A DNA stretch of 64,000 nt. Source: Polychytrium aggregatum (taxonomy: Eukaryota > Chytridiomycota > Chytridiomycetes > Polychytriales). The notes below the pieces were generated by a model. The model was not told the DNA's origin and made no database searches. It worked only from the letters and a program-made list of their open reading frames with translations. This document shows, in pieces, positions 45,307 through 56,862 of the stretch. The translations under genes were made by a program, and so were the position numbers. Position 1 is the first letter of the stretch. Every line of letters starts with the position of its first letter. Where the stretch lies: assembly GCF_025602895.1 (NCBI RefSeq), contig NW_026516337.1, positions 46,659 through 110,658 on the forward strand. The letters are read 5' to 3'.

Positions 45307-46897
45307 GTCTGCGCAACAGCTACAGGTGGTCCCAGGATCGAGGCTGTGGTTGGCTTGGTCGTCTCACACGCTGAGGCGAAGGCTGCGCTGGTTGAGACTG
45401 TGATGAACATGGTGCACCAGATGCCAGTCGTGCCCACAAATCCAAGCGAAACCATTGCCAGGATACAAATATATGAGTCAGCCATATCCTCATATGAACA
45501 GCTCCTCTCCCCGTCAGCGCGAAAGAGAGTTGAGTGAGAAGCGCCGAGCATCCGACACTGAGTCCAAGGTCAAAAATCATCCGACCAATCCAACCGAGGA
45601 ATAGAGAGACAGCTGCAACACCTGGCTGCGGCGGGAAATCCGCTGTGCAGGCCCAGAGGACGCTGAGCTGTCCGCCAGGTGCCAACGACTGGCGAGGGGT
45701 CGGCAGGTTGCGGCATTTGGAAGCTGTTTCTCACGGACGAGCCCGGTCCGGTCCGGTTCGCAGTGCCAGAACGAGCTGACTGATAGCGCTCGGAGGGGAT
45801 AATGAGGGTCGGAAGTATCCACTCACCAAAGGTGTATCTAGAGGACGTCGTATGGGCTTGCCGATGTTGCTCGTCTGAATACCGTCGCAGTGCAAACGGT
45901 CAGACTGGGGGCAAAAAAAAAGTAAGCGAAAGCGATGATGGCTCTGAACAAGGCGGCTCTGATTCCGCACTAAAGGGTGGGATGGGAGGGAGAAAGCGGG
46001 GGCGGGCGGAGGATGGAAGCCATCGGCCGGTTGTTTTAGACTGTCGAGATTTCTGAGACTCTGTGTTTAGCCCACAATCGCCTCGATGGACAGAATGAGG
46101 GTCGATGGGATGCCTTCCAATCATATTGTCCCTGCAGTATTCCCCGTGCAAGCGGCGGACAGAGACACTGCCTGCGTCTTGCGTCGGCCAGACTCAGGAG
46201 CATCGCAGTTGCCATCTGAATGACCGCAGCATGCGATGACATAGGCAGCGGGGGCAGGCAAGCCATTCTCAGCGATGGCCAGAGGCAATGGACATCATCA
46301 CCAGGTCGTTTGATTCGGATCATACAGTGCTGAATGGCCAAGCTGAGACAACCCGGCCGCCGACAACAAGCGGCTGAATGGCCAGTGCGAGGATGTGATC
46401 AAAAGAATGCTCCGGGAGATGCTTCTGCTCAGAAACAACCCAAAAATCAACGTCAGGTCGACTGCTTTGTCCCAGTCTCATTCCAGAAAGCCTGTTTCTC
46501 CCGACTGACTCGGTTTGCAGAGGGAGGCGCTGCAGGCCTCGCAACTGAACTGGGGTCAAGAGCGATGCTGCCCATGGTTGCTGCAACGCCCAAGCAACGA
46601 GAGCATCTATCACAGCCAAGGGGACATCGGCGCACATGGGCATCTGGCGAGACGCCAGCCAGCAGCAAGCAGACAGGCAAACGGATGGGCAAAGGGATGA
46701 AGCCAGTCGGCTGGCGACGGATGAGGGACGCGAGAGTTCTGCTGATATATAGTTTTATGTGCGTCGTTTTGGTGCTGCCCAGTCGTACCCTGAAATATGC
46801 GGGAGTGAGGGTGCCAGGGGCCAAGCCCACAGGAATGTTAGGTCGCAAAAGGTCCTACATGGAGGAAGAGGAGGAGGGAAGGGGAGGGAGGGAGGGA
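45307..46897. promoter_or_regulatory. 1.6-kb spacer: promoter of the kinase/CAP-Gly gene and 3' flank of NDUFA6
   Basis: Upstream of the start codon the coding frame meets a stop at about 45365, supporting MDPQEQAPT as the N terminus. ORFs further right on both strands, including a long plus-strand frame through 46334-47401, show no motif and are antisense to NDUFA6. A nine-A run lies near 45914. Confidence 0.4.
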
Positions 46898-48052
46898 TTA
46901 CGCTCTTCCCTCGAAAAATCTGTCCAAAAAGGCGTTGCTCTTTGTCGCTTCGGGTTCCTGGAAGTAGCGCATGACGTGCGACGACTGCTTCCACATGTTG
47001 AGGGTTTCTTCGTACTCGATGCGGCCCTTGAACAGCAGGACGTCGATGACACTCTTGTCGGCAATGTGGCGGTTCTTGACAAACTCCTGGCGGATGCGCT
47101 CGCGGACCTGCGACGTGGGGATATCGAGGCGATAGGTCTTGACGACAACAGGGGCCTGGATCCAAGTTCGGCACAGATCGATGCAGAGTGCGATGGGGGC
47201 AGCGGTGGCAGGCGTGACAAGTGTGGGTCGACAGTCCGGCCAAGAGCCCAGCAGCGATCGAATCGGCACGCGAGCCAACGGGAGATCAAGGCGTTCGGGT
47301 TCCGGCATTTCAGCCATTCGCAGGAGAGGTTTCGGTTGCCCAAATCCAAGCGTCCAGGGTCAAGATCCGGAGAGTCGCAGTTCGTCCGGTTCGCAACATA
47401 AGCGTTTGAGCGCACCAACAACGACCGGCAACGGCATTAGACAGCGTGTACGAGTCCCCAAAAGCAACGAGAGCCAGCCAGCCAGCCAGCCGAGCGAGGC
47501 CGCCACGTCACGGTGACAATCCAGGTTGAGTTTGCATCGCCCATGCAGGGAGTTTAGTTGGTTGGTTGGCGGTGTCGGCCGGCATCCCAGTTTATCCAGG
47601 TGGCCGCATCAGGAATACATTATGCCGGTATCCACGAAATCCGCAAGCAACCCGGTAGTCAGTTTCGGGGTTTAAAAGAATCGTAATGCGGCGCGTTTTT
47701 GTGTTGTTGGTATTGTTGTTATTTCCATGAAGCCAGCGTTGATTGAATCCGGCGTCGGGGATGGAGCGAAATCGCAAAAAAGGGGGGGGGAGTGAATGCA
47801 CAACGAATCTGTCAGCGCAGGGAAGACCTATCGATCATGTCACATCCAGAGATCGATGGAATCTCTCTCTTTTGCACGTCCCTCGAAATGCCCCGGTGAT
47901 CTACGTGCGTGGCAGACAAGCATCGTGCCAGCAGCCCGAGCAGGAGCAGGCCTTACCGCACGCAGCCAGTCTCGGTAGAGCGAAATGGTTCTCTTTCGGG
48001 CCTGGACCAGGGAGGCCGAGGACGAGGTCACGACTGAGGGGACGTTGGGCAT
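46898..48052 (-). CDS. NDUFA6: NDUFA6 (B14), LYR-motif subunit of respiratory complex I
   Basis: Accessory subunit of the mitochondrial NADH dehydrogenase matrix arm that binds acyl carrier protein through its LYR helix bundle. Exon 1 (48052-47957) encodes MPNVPSVVTSSSASLVQARK, then RTISLYRDWLRA, carrying the LYR motif and conserved Phe/Trp surroundings. Exon 2 (47155-46898) encodes APVVVKTYRLDIPTSQVRER, IRQEFVKNRHIADKSVIDVL, LFKGRIEYEETLNMWKQ and the terminal DRFFEGRA. The product is 117 residues, near the usual size. The two exons are separated by an 801-base intron (47956-47156), the longest clear intron in the window. The frame through the exon 2 acceptor is open upstream and can mislead gene callers into a longer single-exon model lacking LYR. 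Its presence shows that complex I is retained. Confidence 0.92.
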
Positions 48053-48850
48053 CTTGACTGGGAGGGACGACGGAGATGTGCGGTGAGCCGAGCGCGCAGG
48101 TTCAGCCGGTCAGTCGGTTGGTCGGTGGTTGATGGTCGACGGTCGATGGTCTCGCCAGCTGGATCAGTGCCAGGCGGCCAGCCAAAGATGCGAAAAGGCG
48201 AAAAGCCAGCAACGCGGCGGGCCGGTGGAATGAAAAGTTCATATGCCCACAAGCGGTGCATGCGCAGCACCGACAGGCGACACTGCCACAGACGCGCTTG
48301 GGGCGGTGCAGCCACAGATCTGATCTGCCGCATCTTGGCAGCCAGCCCAACACAACACCCGCACCGCCCGGCGCCGTCACGTAGCCGGCACGGAAATTGA
48401 CATATGCGTGCGCATAGTTTTGTCGCTATTGCTTCTTTGGTCTGACAGCGGTGGAAGAAGGGCGGGGGGTGTGGAGGGGAGGGAATTGCCGGGCTTTTGC
48501 ATACACATTCCATGCACATAGACGCGCCCAGAGCGGGTGCCGCTTCGAGTCAACAGAGGTCAACAGAGGTCAACAGAGGTCAAGGAGTGGGAGAGAAAGA
48601 GAGAGGGAGAGAGATGGGGGCGGACGAGTGGACGAGTGGGAGGGGCCAGGACGGGCACCGTGGCGGGAGCGCAGAAGGACAGGACGATCTGTAGTTTCGA
48701 ATCGCATCGGGCCGAGCGGGTGTATCTCGAATCGCATCGGGCCATGTCGTGTCCGGCGGCGTTCGACCGAGCCGTATCGTATCGGGTCCTTCCGCGTCGT
48801 ATCGTGTCGTAATACTCCATGCTGCAAGTCCCTCATGAAAGGCCGTGGCT
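48053..48850. other. Spacer: NDUFA6 promoter and ORMDL 3' flank, with a GTCAACAGAG repeat
   Basis: About 800 bases. The 10-base unit GTCAACAGAG occurs three times plus a partial copy at 48549-48583, followed by a GA-rich run. TCGTATCG words recur at 48720-48815. No gene is seen. Confidence 0.45.
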
Positions 48851-50055
48851 CTATTTGTCTTGGACAGGGAAGCCCTCGTTGATGCCAAACAGCCGGACTT
48901 TGTACATTTGCGGCAGTTTCGCAATTAATACGACCATCAGCGACGTCAGGTTGATCATGAAGGTCGGAAAGTCGTAATGTGTATAGTGGGTACTTAGCAG
49001 AAACCTGTGTGGCCGATGGCAGCAGGAAAACAACCCATGCCGAGGAGAGACACGGAGGAAGGGATCCAAGAGTTAGACCGAGGAAGGGCCAAGCCCGGGA
49101 TGCGCCGGCTCCAGCACGACCAACACGCTGTCGGAAAATCCAGAGCGGAGTGGAATGAAGGTTCCCGGTGCCCCTCCTATCTTTCCTCCTTTCCTTCCCT
49201 CCTTATGGGGAGCAGCCACAGATACATACAGCACGATCGGCACCGCTGTCAGGTACTTTTTTGTCGGGGTGAACTGGATGCCGCTGTCCATTTGTTCCCA
49301 GAGCGTCAGATTGTTGTACTCGTCCTCGTTGATGGCGAATGGCATTCCAATGATCCCGTGAAACAAAAAATATGAGGCCTAGACGATTCAAGGTCGCTGT
49401 GTAAGTTTTGCTGGTTGAGCAGCCGGTGTGGTTCTCAACATTGACGAGATGGTGTTGAGAAATGGGAGGAAGGTGGGACAGGGGCCGCGATATCGCTCTC
49501 TCTCTCTCCGATTTTTTTGCAGCGGCACTTTGATCCGCTTGTCTGAAAGCGATAATGCAGAGGAAGGGCGGGGGAGGGAAGGTTACCGTATTATAGATCA
49601 GATTCGTCAGGGTCCATGCGGCTTCGGCAGATATTCCCGGGATCGTCGCCAGTCCTATTCGCAGACTGACGATGATGACGACGCCGGTGACCCAGGATCC
49701 TGGACAAGCGCAACGAGGGACAGGGAGCGCGATACCCAACGGGATTAGCAACAACGCCAGAAGGAGAGGAAAGAGGGGAGGGAAGACCAGGCATCATCGA
49801 GAACTGGCGTGGCGTCGTCCCAACCATCCCGTTCGAATCGACCGCATCTTGTGGCTCCATAGCAGCTGCAAGCTTCACCACGAGCAGCTTCGGATGCGCC
49901 TGTCTGGCTCCGGCTTCAAAAGGCGATGGAATGGCAACACACAACCAGCAAGCGAGCCAGCCAGCCAGCCAGCCGGTCAGCGACTGTGACCCACCTCGCT
50001 GGTTCATCCATCCCGATGTGTGCTGGAGAGTCTTCGGAGGTATTTCCATGGACAT
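48851..50055 (-). CDS. ORM1: ORMDL/Orm protein, regulator of serine palmitoyltransferase
   Basis: ER membrane protein that inhibits serine palmitoyltransferase in response to sphingolipid levels. Four exons (50055-49995, 49699-49587, 49378-49230, 49004-48851) join in phase to 158 residues, close to the canonical 153. Family signatures run in order: SGWMNQRG, then SWVTGVVIIV, IPGISAEAAWTLTNLIYN, YFLFHGIIGMPFAINEDEY, NNLTLWEQMD, FTPTKKYLTAVPIVLFLLST, HYTHYDFPTFMINLTSLMVV and KLPQMYKVRLFGINEG. Four membrane segments are expected. The N-terminal phospho-regulated extension of yeast Orm1/2 is largely missing: the start MSMEIPPKTLQHTSG leaves only a short tail, as in animal ORMDLs, so regulation by that phosphorylation is unlikely. 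Confidence 0.93.
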
Positions 50056-51809
50056 GATAATGTTGTTGATGATGATGATGATGATGATAATTCACGGATC
50101 AAAGATCGTGGCGGAGCGATATCAAAGCCACGGGAACGCAGTGAGGAGCACGGTCGGAAGAGGTGAAGGGAAGAAATGGCAACAACAAGAGCCGATAAAT
50201 AGATGTAGAGATGGAACGCTACCGAGTGGGCTTCAAAGAAGAATCCAAAAAAAAAAGTGGGGGGCTGGAAAGGAGAGAAGAGACTGTATATATCGACGAA
50301 TGCGGGCCCGACGTTGACGTGCACACCGACCAAGAAGCGAACGGAGTCGGGGAGAGGGGTGCGACGAGCGCCCAAGGTGTGGAGGAGGGAGAGCGAGTTT
50401 TGCAGGTGCCTATTTCAGGAGATTGCAGGGAGGGTCAGAGCGAGGAAGAGAGCAGCGACGGAGGGATGGGTGAGGGGAACGGCTGTGTTGCGTCGATGCC
50501 AGTTAGGACTGGGTCGCTGCGAGAAGGGAGGCTGCGGAGTGTCCGATGTCAATCGGGGGAGGGAAGAAATCGGCAGGGAAGCGACAGCAGGAGACAGCGC
50601 AAGGGAGGGCAGAAATCGGAGCCGGGCGGATCTGACTGCGAGCGAGACCAGGCTGGGCAGACGTGGGGGGGGGGAAAGGGGATTTGGAATGCTGGCGAGA
50701 GCCTGGCGGGAAGGCGATGGGGATGCGATGGGTGGGTTTGAGCTGGAGCAGACGGCGCTGGAGGTGGACGGCCCTTGCTGTCCCCAAGCAGCCAACCAAA
50801 AGGGGCCGCTGGGCCGAGAGGAGAGGACGGCGAGAGCGGTGCCGAGACCAATCCTGTGCGGACACAATGCGCTGTCGGCGAGAACACGACGGGCACCGCG
50901 TTCTCGGCGTGGCTCTCGTTGGGGCGGCCTGTGTCAGGGGCGCGTCACAGGTGCACCGTCGCCTCGGCGAGAGCACAAGACCGAGATCAAGCGGAATGCG
51001 CTGTATGCAGCATGCTGAGACGATGGCGATGGGGAGCATCGACTGATTCAGACGCATGGGTCATACCGTACCACGCACTCAGTCGGGGGGGGGCGACCAG
51101 GCGGGCTAAATCGCCTCCGTCCCACGGGGTCAGTCCAAAACTCCGGCCGAATCCACCACAACAGCCGATCGAATCCTGTTTCAAGATGGGCGCGCTGTAT
51201 TTGATCTAGGGAAGCATTGACCTGAGAACAAAGGGACCGGCTAGTCTCCGAGGAGGGGGGGAGCTCATCCGTGGCTGCCTAGGACAGCTGGAAGCAGCAA
51301 GGGAGGGGAGGGACGGACGGCAAAAGACATGTGCAAGAAGAATCAAGTGGCAAGATATCGTAGGCAAGAGGTCGTTCATAGATTGACACATAAAGAGGTT
51401 CTGTCAAAGAGAGAGGGAAGGGGCCAAAGGGGACTGGTGAGTTAAAGATGGGGGGGGAATGGCGAGAACAGCAGCGGTTCGGGATCGAGCGCAACGCACG
51501 CACATGGGCACAGACCAGAACCGAGCGACGAGCACGGACTGTATTGACTGGCTTTGCAACCACGATCCCGAGGTCGCCGTAAGACAGCAATAAGGCGAAA
51601 GAGTGGGAAAGAGGGACGGGGGCAAGGCAAGTGCGGTAAAAAACCAAGAAGAGGTATGACGTCATTGATACTTGGACAGCGAGGAAAAGGCGATGGTCAA
51701 AGAAGAGACCCGACCAGCCGGCTCCACGATGAAGCAGAGGAAGCAGCCGGCCGATAGGGCGATGGGGGAGGACGGGCGGAGGGAGCAGCTTGACGCACAG
51801 ACGTGGCCA
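50056..51809. other. 1.75-kb gene-free region
   Basis: Promoter side of ORMDL and 3' side of the arrestin/SH3 gene. A GAT trinucleotide tract (50067-50090) sits just upstream of the ORMDL start. Several G- or A-runs and purine-rich segments follow. ORFs are many, overlapping and without motifs. Confidence 0.45.
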
Positions 51810-54800
51810 CTATTTCTTCTTCATCAAGGCGTTTCGCTTTTGAATGTACTCGGGTCCAGCAATCTCGCCGGCCATCAGCTTGGCGTCAAGCTCAGCCAGG
51901 GCAGCGAGCCTGCTTCGTTGGCGAATGTACTCTGCGCCGTTGATTTTCTCCTCGACCAGCAGCTCGTCAAGCTCCTCGAGGCTGTTGGCGACAGGAACCG
52001 TCGATGCCGTGACGTGCGACAGCGATGGCGAGGCAGGGTTGGACTGAGACTGGGACTGAGACTGGTTTGGTTGCGGGTTCGAGTCGCCTCGGGAGTGGGT
52101 GCTGTTGATGGTGTTGCTCTTGGAGCCTCGGCGGCCGCGTTGGGGCTCGCCACCAAGGGCATTGGGATCCGAGCCCGACACATCCTGGCTGTTGCGGAAG
52201 TTGCCATCGCTGGCAGGCACGGGCGAGGTGATCGAAACGTCGTCGGTGTAGCCCTTGATGGTGTTAGGATCAGCACCCTGGGACGGATTCATGACCATGG
52301 GGATCTGCGAGGCGCCGCTTTGGTAGCTCACTTCCGATGTTGGGTAGCCCGACGAGAGCACAAGCTGTTCGGGGCCGAGGCAGTTCAGGCTGTGGAGGAG
52401 GCAGGATATCCCGTTTGGTCAGTGAGTCGGCCAGCCTCTCCACCTGTCTCTTGCTCAATAGGCATGCCCTAGCTATTTGGCCATTCCGCCAAACAAACTG
52501 CTGCTGAGCTGCATGAACACGAGTGAACCAAACAAATGCGCCCCATTGTGCGAGCGGCGACAGGACCTCCAGCGCCAGAGAGGCTGTACTCACGGAAAAA
52601 CTCCAGACTGTCCAATCGACATATTGGTTCCCTTGGCCCAGCCGTCACCAAAGTTGTGACTATAAATGGCATGCGAGAGGGTCGGGGAAAAGAATTGCGG
52701 TAGGATTGAGCGGGCGAGTTGTGTGGGCATTCGATTTGATTTGATTTGATTTGATTTGATTTGATTTGATTTGATTCGAATCGACGGAGAGAGCGTGCAT
52801 GGGCGAGTCAAGATATAAAGTATCAGCATCGATGCACAACGGGCCAATGAACCCCCAAGGCGTGGCCTGGTACGCACATCGGTACCGAGAGACGCTGTGT
52901 CCGTGGGCACACTCTGCAATGACTTACGCAACAACGACGGTGTTTCCGACGATCATCGTGAGCTCGTCAGGCAGCTGCGGGTTGTAGGGCTTGACAACGG
53001 TGTACCGAGGGAGGTTTCCAAAATCCACATGGCCAGTCGAAGTCGAGATCACGGACGGCGGGGGCATCGAGGGTGGCGCATTGGCGATCTGCACATGCTG
53101 CATCGACAGAGCCAGGTCGTCTTGGTAGTTTTGCACAAAGGGCTGTTGTGGCTGCGGCTGTTGCTGCTGCTGAGGGAGCTTTTGTTGGAGCTGGGCATAG
53201 GCAAGTGCCGTGCTTTGGGCAGTAGCGATTCGGCTCGACGTACGGTTCTGGACGCTGCCGTCAAATCCAGAGAGGATGCAGAGAGGGAAGAAGCCCTGGC
53301 GCCCCGAGCCCAGATGTGTGCCCAAGGCCCAGTGATCTTCGAACGGTTGTCTGGAATACCGAGAGGGAAGGACGTTGGTGAGCGTGCATTCATCCAGCCA
53401 TGACACTCGGAGCACTGAGAGACGCTCCTGCAGCAGACGTAAAGCAGAGTGACAAGCGGCGCGCGGATATGGCCGGTCTGGCACAAGTTCCCATCGAGCC
53501 GAGGCATCCATCCCGCGCTTCGTCGTCACTCACTCGATCGTCACAAAGTCTCCGGGGGCGAGAGGAAGCTCATCGACTTCGATCGGCTGGTAGACTCGGA
53601 TGACCTCCCAGTCCATCGTCTGGCCATTGGCGCCTCTGTCCTTGTCAGCCACAGAGATGGATCGGATAGACGGTGCTTGTTGCGCCGCGCCGGTGACATA
53701 GCCAGCGCCAGTGGCTCCGCCATAGCCCTGATAGGGAGACAGCGCCGGCGAGGACTGATACGCCGTCCTGTAAGCAGGACCGGGGGAGGAAACGCCAGGC
53801 AGTGATGACACGGTGTTTCGCTGGACGTCGACGCTGGATCGAGGAGCGCGCTGGGAGTCCATGCTGGCACGAGGGACGCCGGGCACAGTCGATGCCGAGC
53901 CCGGGGTGACGATGCTTCGGATGTTGCTGGCGTCGATGCTTGCCGTCCGCGTTGAGCCAACCTGGGCCACCAGGATCCGCACAGGAATGGCGACCGAAAA
54001 CTTGGAGCCAACCGAGATCTGGACATGATGCTGGATGACCAGACCGTTGGCCTCGGGGGAACTAAAGTCGTGGTGCAGGGTCTCGCCAACGTTGAGGAAG
54101 ACGGTGAACAAGACGGGGCCCAGGAAGTTCTCGGTGTGAGGCCGGATGGCTTTTCGCGATTCGGCATCGATTTCCTGGGCCTTGATGGGGCGAGAAGTAA
54201 TCTTCTTTTCGGTGACCTTAAACTTGCTGTCGGTTCGGTTTCTGCATCCGATAGCAGAGACACCAGGAAAGTGGCAGAGCGATATCCGCGGGGCGATCAT
54301 CCAAAGTCAGACGATATGACCAACAAGAGCACATACATTCCAGCGCTGTCTGAAGGAAGTGGGACACAAGCGATACTGGGCCGCGACAACCACCAGACAC
54401 ATCGATTTCGGGTCCATGCCGCCAGACGGCCCTCGCCCGAGAGAGGAAAAATAGATCCAGCGAACGACCCGATGCGCACGCGGATACGGCTGGGGACACA
54501 TTGACTCACCCCTGCGAGTAGGTTTCAATGAACGCGAGCTCGGCATTCATGATGTTGATGTTGAGGCCAGGAGTGCTGTCGAAGGACAGGGTGACGTTGA
54601 AGAACTCTGCCGAGCTATAAACGGGGTCGGGGATGCCAACGTAGTACGTATACGGCAGCTCTTTGCCTGGTGGAGACCGCAGGAAGGTGCGTCAGGGCGA
54701 GCAGACGATCGAGCCACAGTGTGCACATAATATCCAGTGCAAGAGACGCACGCAGTCCATGCCAATGAGGGGAGAAAGCGCGGATAGCATCGAGCAAACG

Positions 54801-55832
54801 GGCAAACGAGCAAACGGGCAAACAAACAGCCGACAGACAATGACGAGCGCCGAGAAAATCATCGGAGGAAGCCATCGGAGGAAGCCATCAGAGGAAACCA
54901 CCCAAGGGCAGGTTGACATGTGAAAGATCATGCGGGGTCTAGATAACACTGTGGTCTTCCCCGGCCGCGAAGGGGTGGCCGCCGGTGGCGGAATCGGGGA
55001 CGCAGAACAAGCTGCGCCGTGAGGACCGGCATCACCGCAAGATCCCATCGCAGACGTCGTCCAAGCAACTTACTGTCTCGATTGGTACCGTGGAAGTACC
55101 GGTCCTCGGGCTTGCTCCACGGCACCGAGCGACGAACGTTCAGGATAAGCTCCTTGGTGAGGCTGGGCTCGAGACTCGTTTTCCACATGGCGCCAACAAG
55201 CCGGTAGCAGATTTCGGAGGAGTTGTCGGATTCGACGCCCTTGAAGCTGGGTGGCACAGCGGGATTGATGGGGAGGATGAACGGGAACGAGGACACGCCG
55301 GGCGGGACCTGCTTGACGTCCGGAACGAGGATGTGCTCGACTTTGTGTATGGGACGGCGATGGAACGAGCCGGTGGGCAGCTACGTGCGTGATGAGAGCC
55401 AGTCGGGAGGGAGGCGGGTTAGCGGCGGCGGGCGAAATTATCGTTGCCAAGGCAGCGCCAGTGGAGGAGCCAACGATACGTGGGCGAGTGACTGGTGCTG
55501 AAGGCTCGTTGGTGATGGAGTGAGGATGGCCCGCTTGAAGGGTCAACGACGGGGTGGTGTGTACATACCGCCTTTGAGGTTTTGTCGCCCTGGATCATGC
55601 CGGCAGCGGCGGCATTGAGATATCCCTGACCGACGGAGAGAGCAATAAGCAGCTTGGTGATGATGACGATCTTGGCCGTCGAGTTGTTGAGATGGACGAC
55701 TCCAGAGATGTGGTCCGCATCGAGGGGAACGGCGATCGAGGGGTTGCCGTCCTTGGCAGTATCAAAGGCATCCGTGAGCTCGATCTGCATGGAGACCGAG
55801 CCTCCGGCGATAGACTTGAGGGCCTTGAACAT
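51810..55832 (-). CDS. Arrestin-fold protein with two SH3 domains and SHOCT-like C-terminal hairpins
   Basis: Seven exons (55832-55569, 55380-55074, 54666-54510, 54241-53534, 53350-52928, 52659-52594, 52389-51810) join in phase to 834 residues. Residues 1-240 look like an arrestin N-lobe: SGVVHLNNSTAKI, PPGVSSFPFILPINPAVPPS, ICYRLVGAMWK, IPDPVYSSAEFFNVTLSFDS. A second beta-rich lobe (FLGPVLFTVFLNVGETLHHD, VSVGSKF-type strands) follows. SH3-1 is DWEVIRVYQPIEVDELPLAP + GDFVTIE, then DHWALG and GRQGFFPLCIL. A Gln/Pro linker leads to SH3-2: YTVVKPYNPQLPDELTM, then FGDGWAKG and GQSGVFPLNCL. The end has two copies of an ELDxxL...I.GxEYIxxR hairpin resembling SHOCT motifs. Arrestin-type proteins are usually cargo adaptors for ubiquitin-dependent endocytosis; no PPxY motif was noticed. 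An upstream Met at 55868 (MTSSAPLLSS) is an alternative start. Confidence 0.8.
52733..52778 (+). repeat. TTGAT pentanucleotide tract in an arrestin/SH3 intron
   Basis: About nine copies of TTGAT in the intron between exons 5 and 6 (52927-52660). The word composition resembles the block at 20819-20876. Confidence 0.85.
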
Positions 55833-56389
55833 CCTTTGGGAGGAAAGGAGAGGGGCGGATGAGGTCAAATCAGTGAAACCAATCCAGAGATATCATGGCA
55901 ACGAATGGAAGGGGGGGCGAGGGATCTGGCAATGGCTCTGGGATTCAGGAGCCAGGGCGAGCCAGGGAAAGCCGTGGGGAGGGGGTGGAAAGATGGCCAG
56001 ATCCGATGCCGCAGCAGAATCGCACGCCAGCGACATGCTGTATTGGACGCATGCCCTTCCAAATCCGCAATGCGCCCGAATGGATTTGACGGCGGCTTCG
56101 GGATTGCGGCGAGACTGCATGGCGATTGTCTGGCGTACCTGGATCAGACTGGCTGGCGCCCAAGAAGCCAGGGGAACTGGATATGAGATGGAGAGAGAGT
56201 GTGTGGAAGCGCTGGTGGCGGCCGAGAGAAGAGAGGCCGAGGCAGACGCTTGCGCTGGACAGCAGAGGGAGGGAGCGCGATGGCCCAGGCAAGCAACGAC
56301 GACGGAGGGGTGGAGGATGCCTGTACCGGCCAAAAAGTCGGGGACGGCGGATGGGCAGCAAAAGAGGGCCGCTGGGCAAGGCGGCCAGC

Positions 56390-56452
56390 AAGGCAATGGG
56401 CAAGGCAATGGGCAAGGCCAATGGGCAAGGCCAATGGGCAAGGCAGTGGGCA
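56390..56452 (+). repeat. GGGCAAGGCAAT / GGGCAAGGCCAAT-type tandem repeat
   Basis: About five copies of a 12-base unit with small variations in the spacer upstream of the ArfGAP gene. Confidence 0.75.
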
Positions 56453-56794
56453 AAGGCGACGGGATGGGCACGGGGTTCCCGCAGACTGGCCAGAGCGACG
56501 AGGGGCGAGCGAGCCAGGGCCTTATTTTCCCCCTTGCGCGGGTGCGTGGGACGCACAGCCGCGCGGCGCGCCGGCGTGCGGATGTGCGCGGCGGCGTGTC
56601 TGTGTGTGGAGTGCTGTTGTGTGTGTGGGGTGCTGGTGCTGTTGCTGTTGCTGTTGTGCGCGCCGCGTATCAGTGCGGGCCGTGTGTGCGTGTGTGGATG
56701 CTGGTCGCTGCTGAGCGGGACTGCGCTGGACTGTGCCGGACTGTACCGCTGGCCAGCAGCCACAACGACTGCCATCCGCATTGCCCTCATGCGA

Positions 56795-56862
56795 TTCAAC
56801 ACTTGCCATTCAACACTTGCCATTCAACACTTGCCATTCAACACTTGCCATTCAACACTTGC
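56795..56862 (+). repeat. 15-base tandem repeat ATTCAACACTTGCC
   Basis: Five copies of ATTCAACACTTGCC(A) with almost no divergence, the first at about 56795. Confidence 0.85.

Noticed and set aside
46334-47401. Plus-strand ORF of 355 codons
   Set aside because: Overlaps the conserved NDUFA6 exon on the opposite strand; no recognisable motif.
47840-48052. Short isolated minus-strand ORF of 70 codons
   Set aside because: Not an independent gene: its first 32 codons are the LYR exon of NDUFA6, and the rest is intron.
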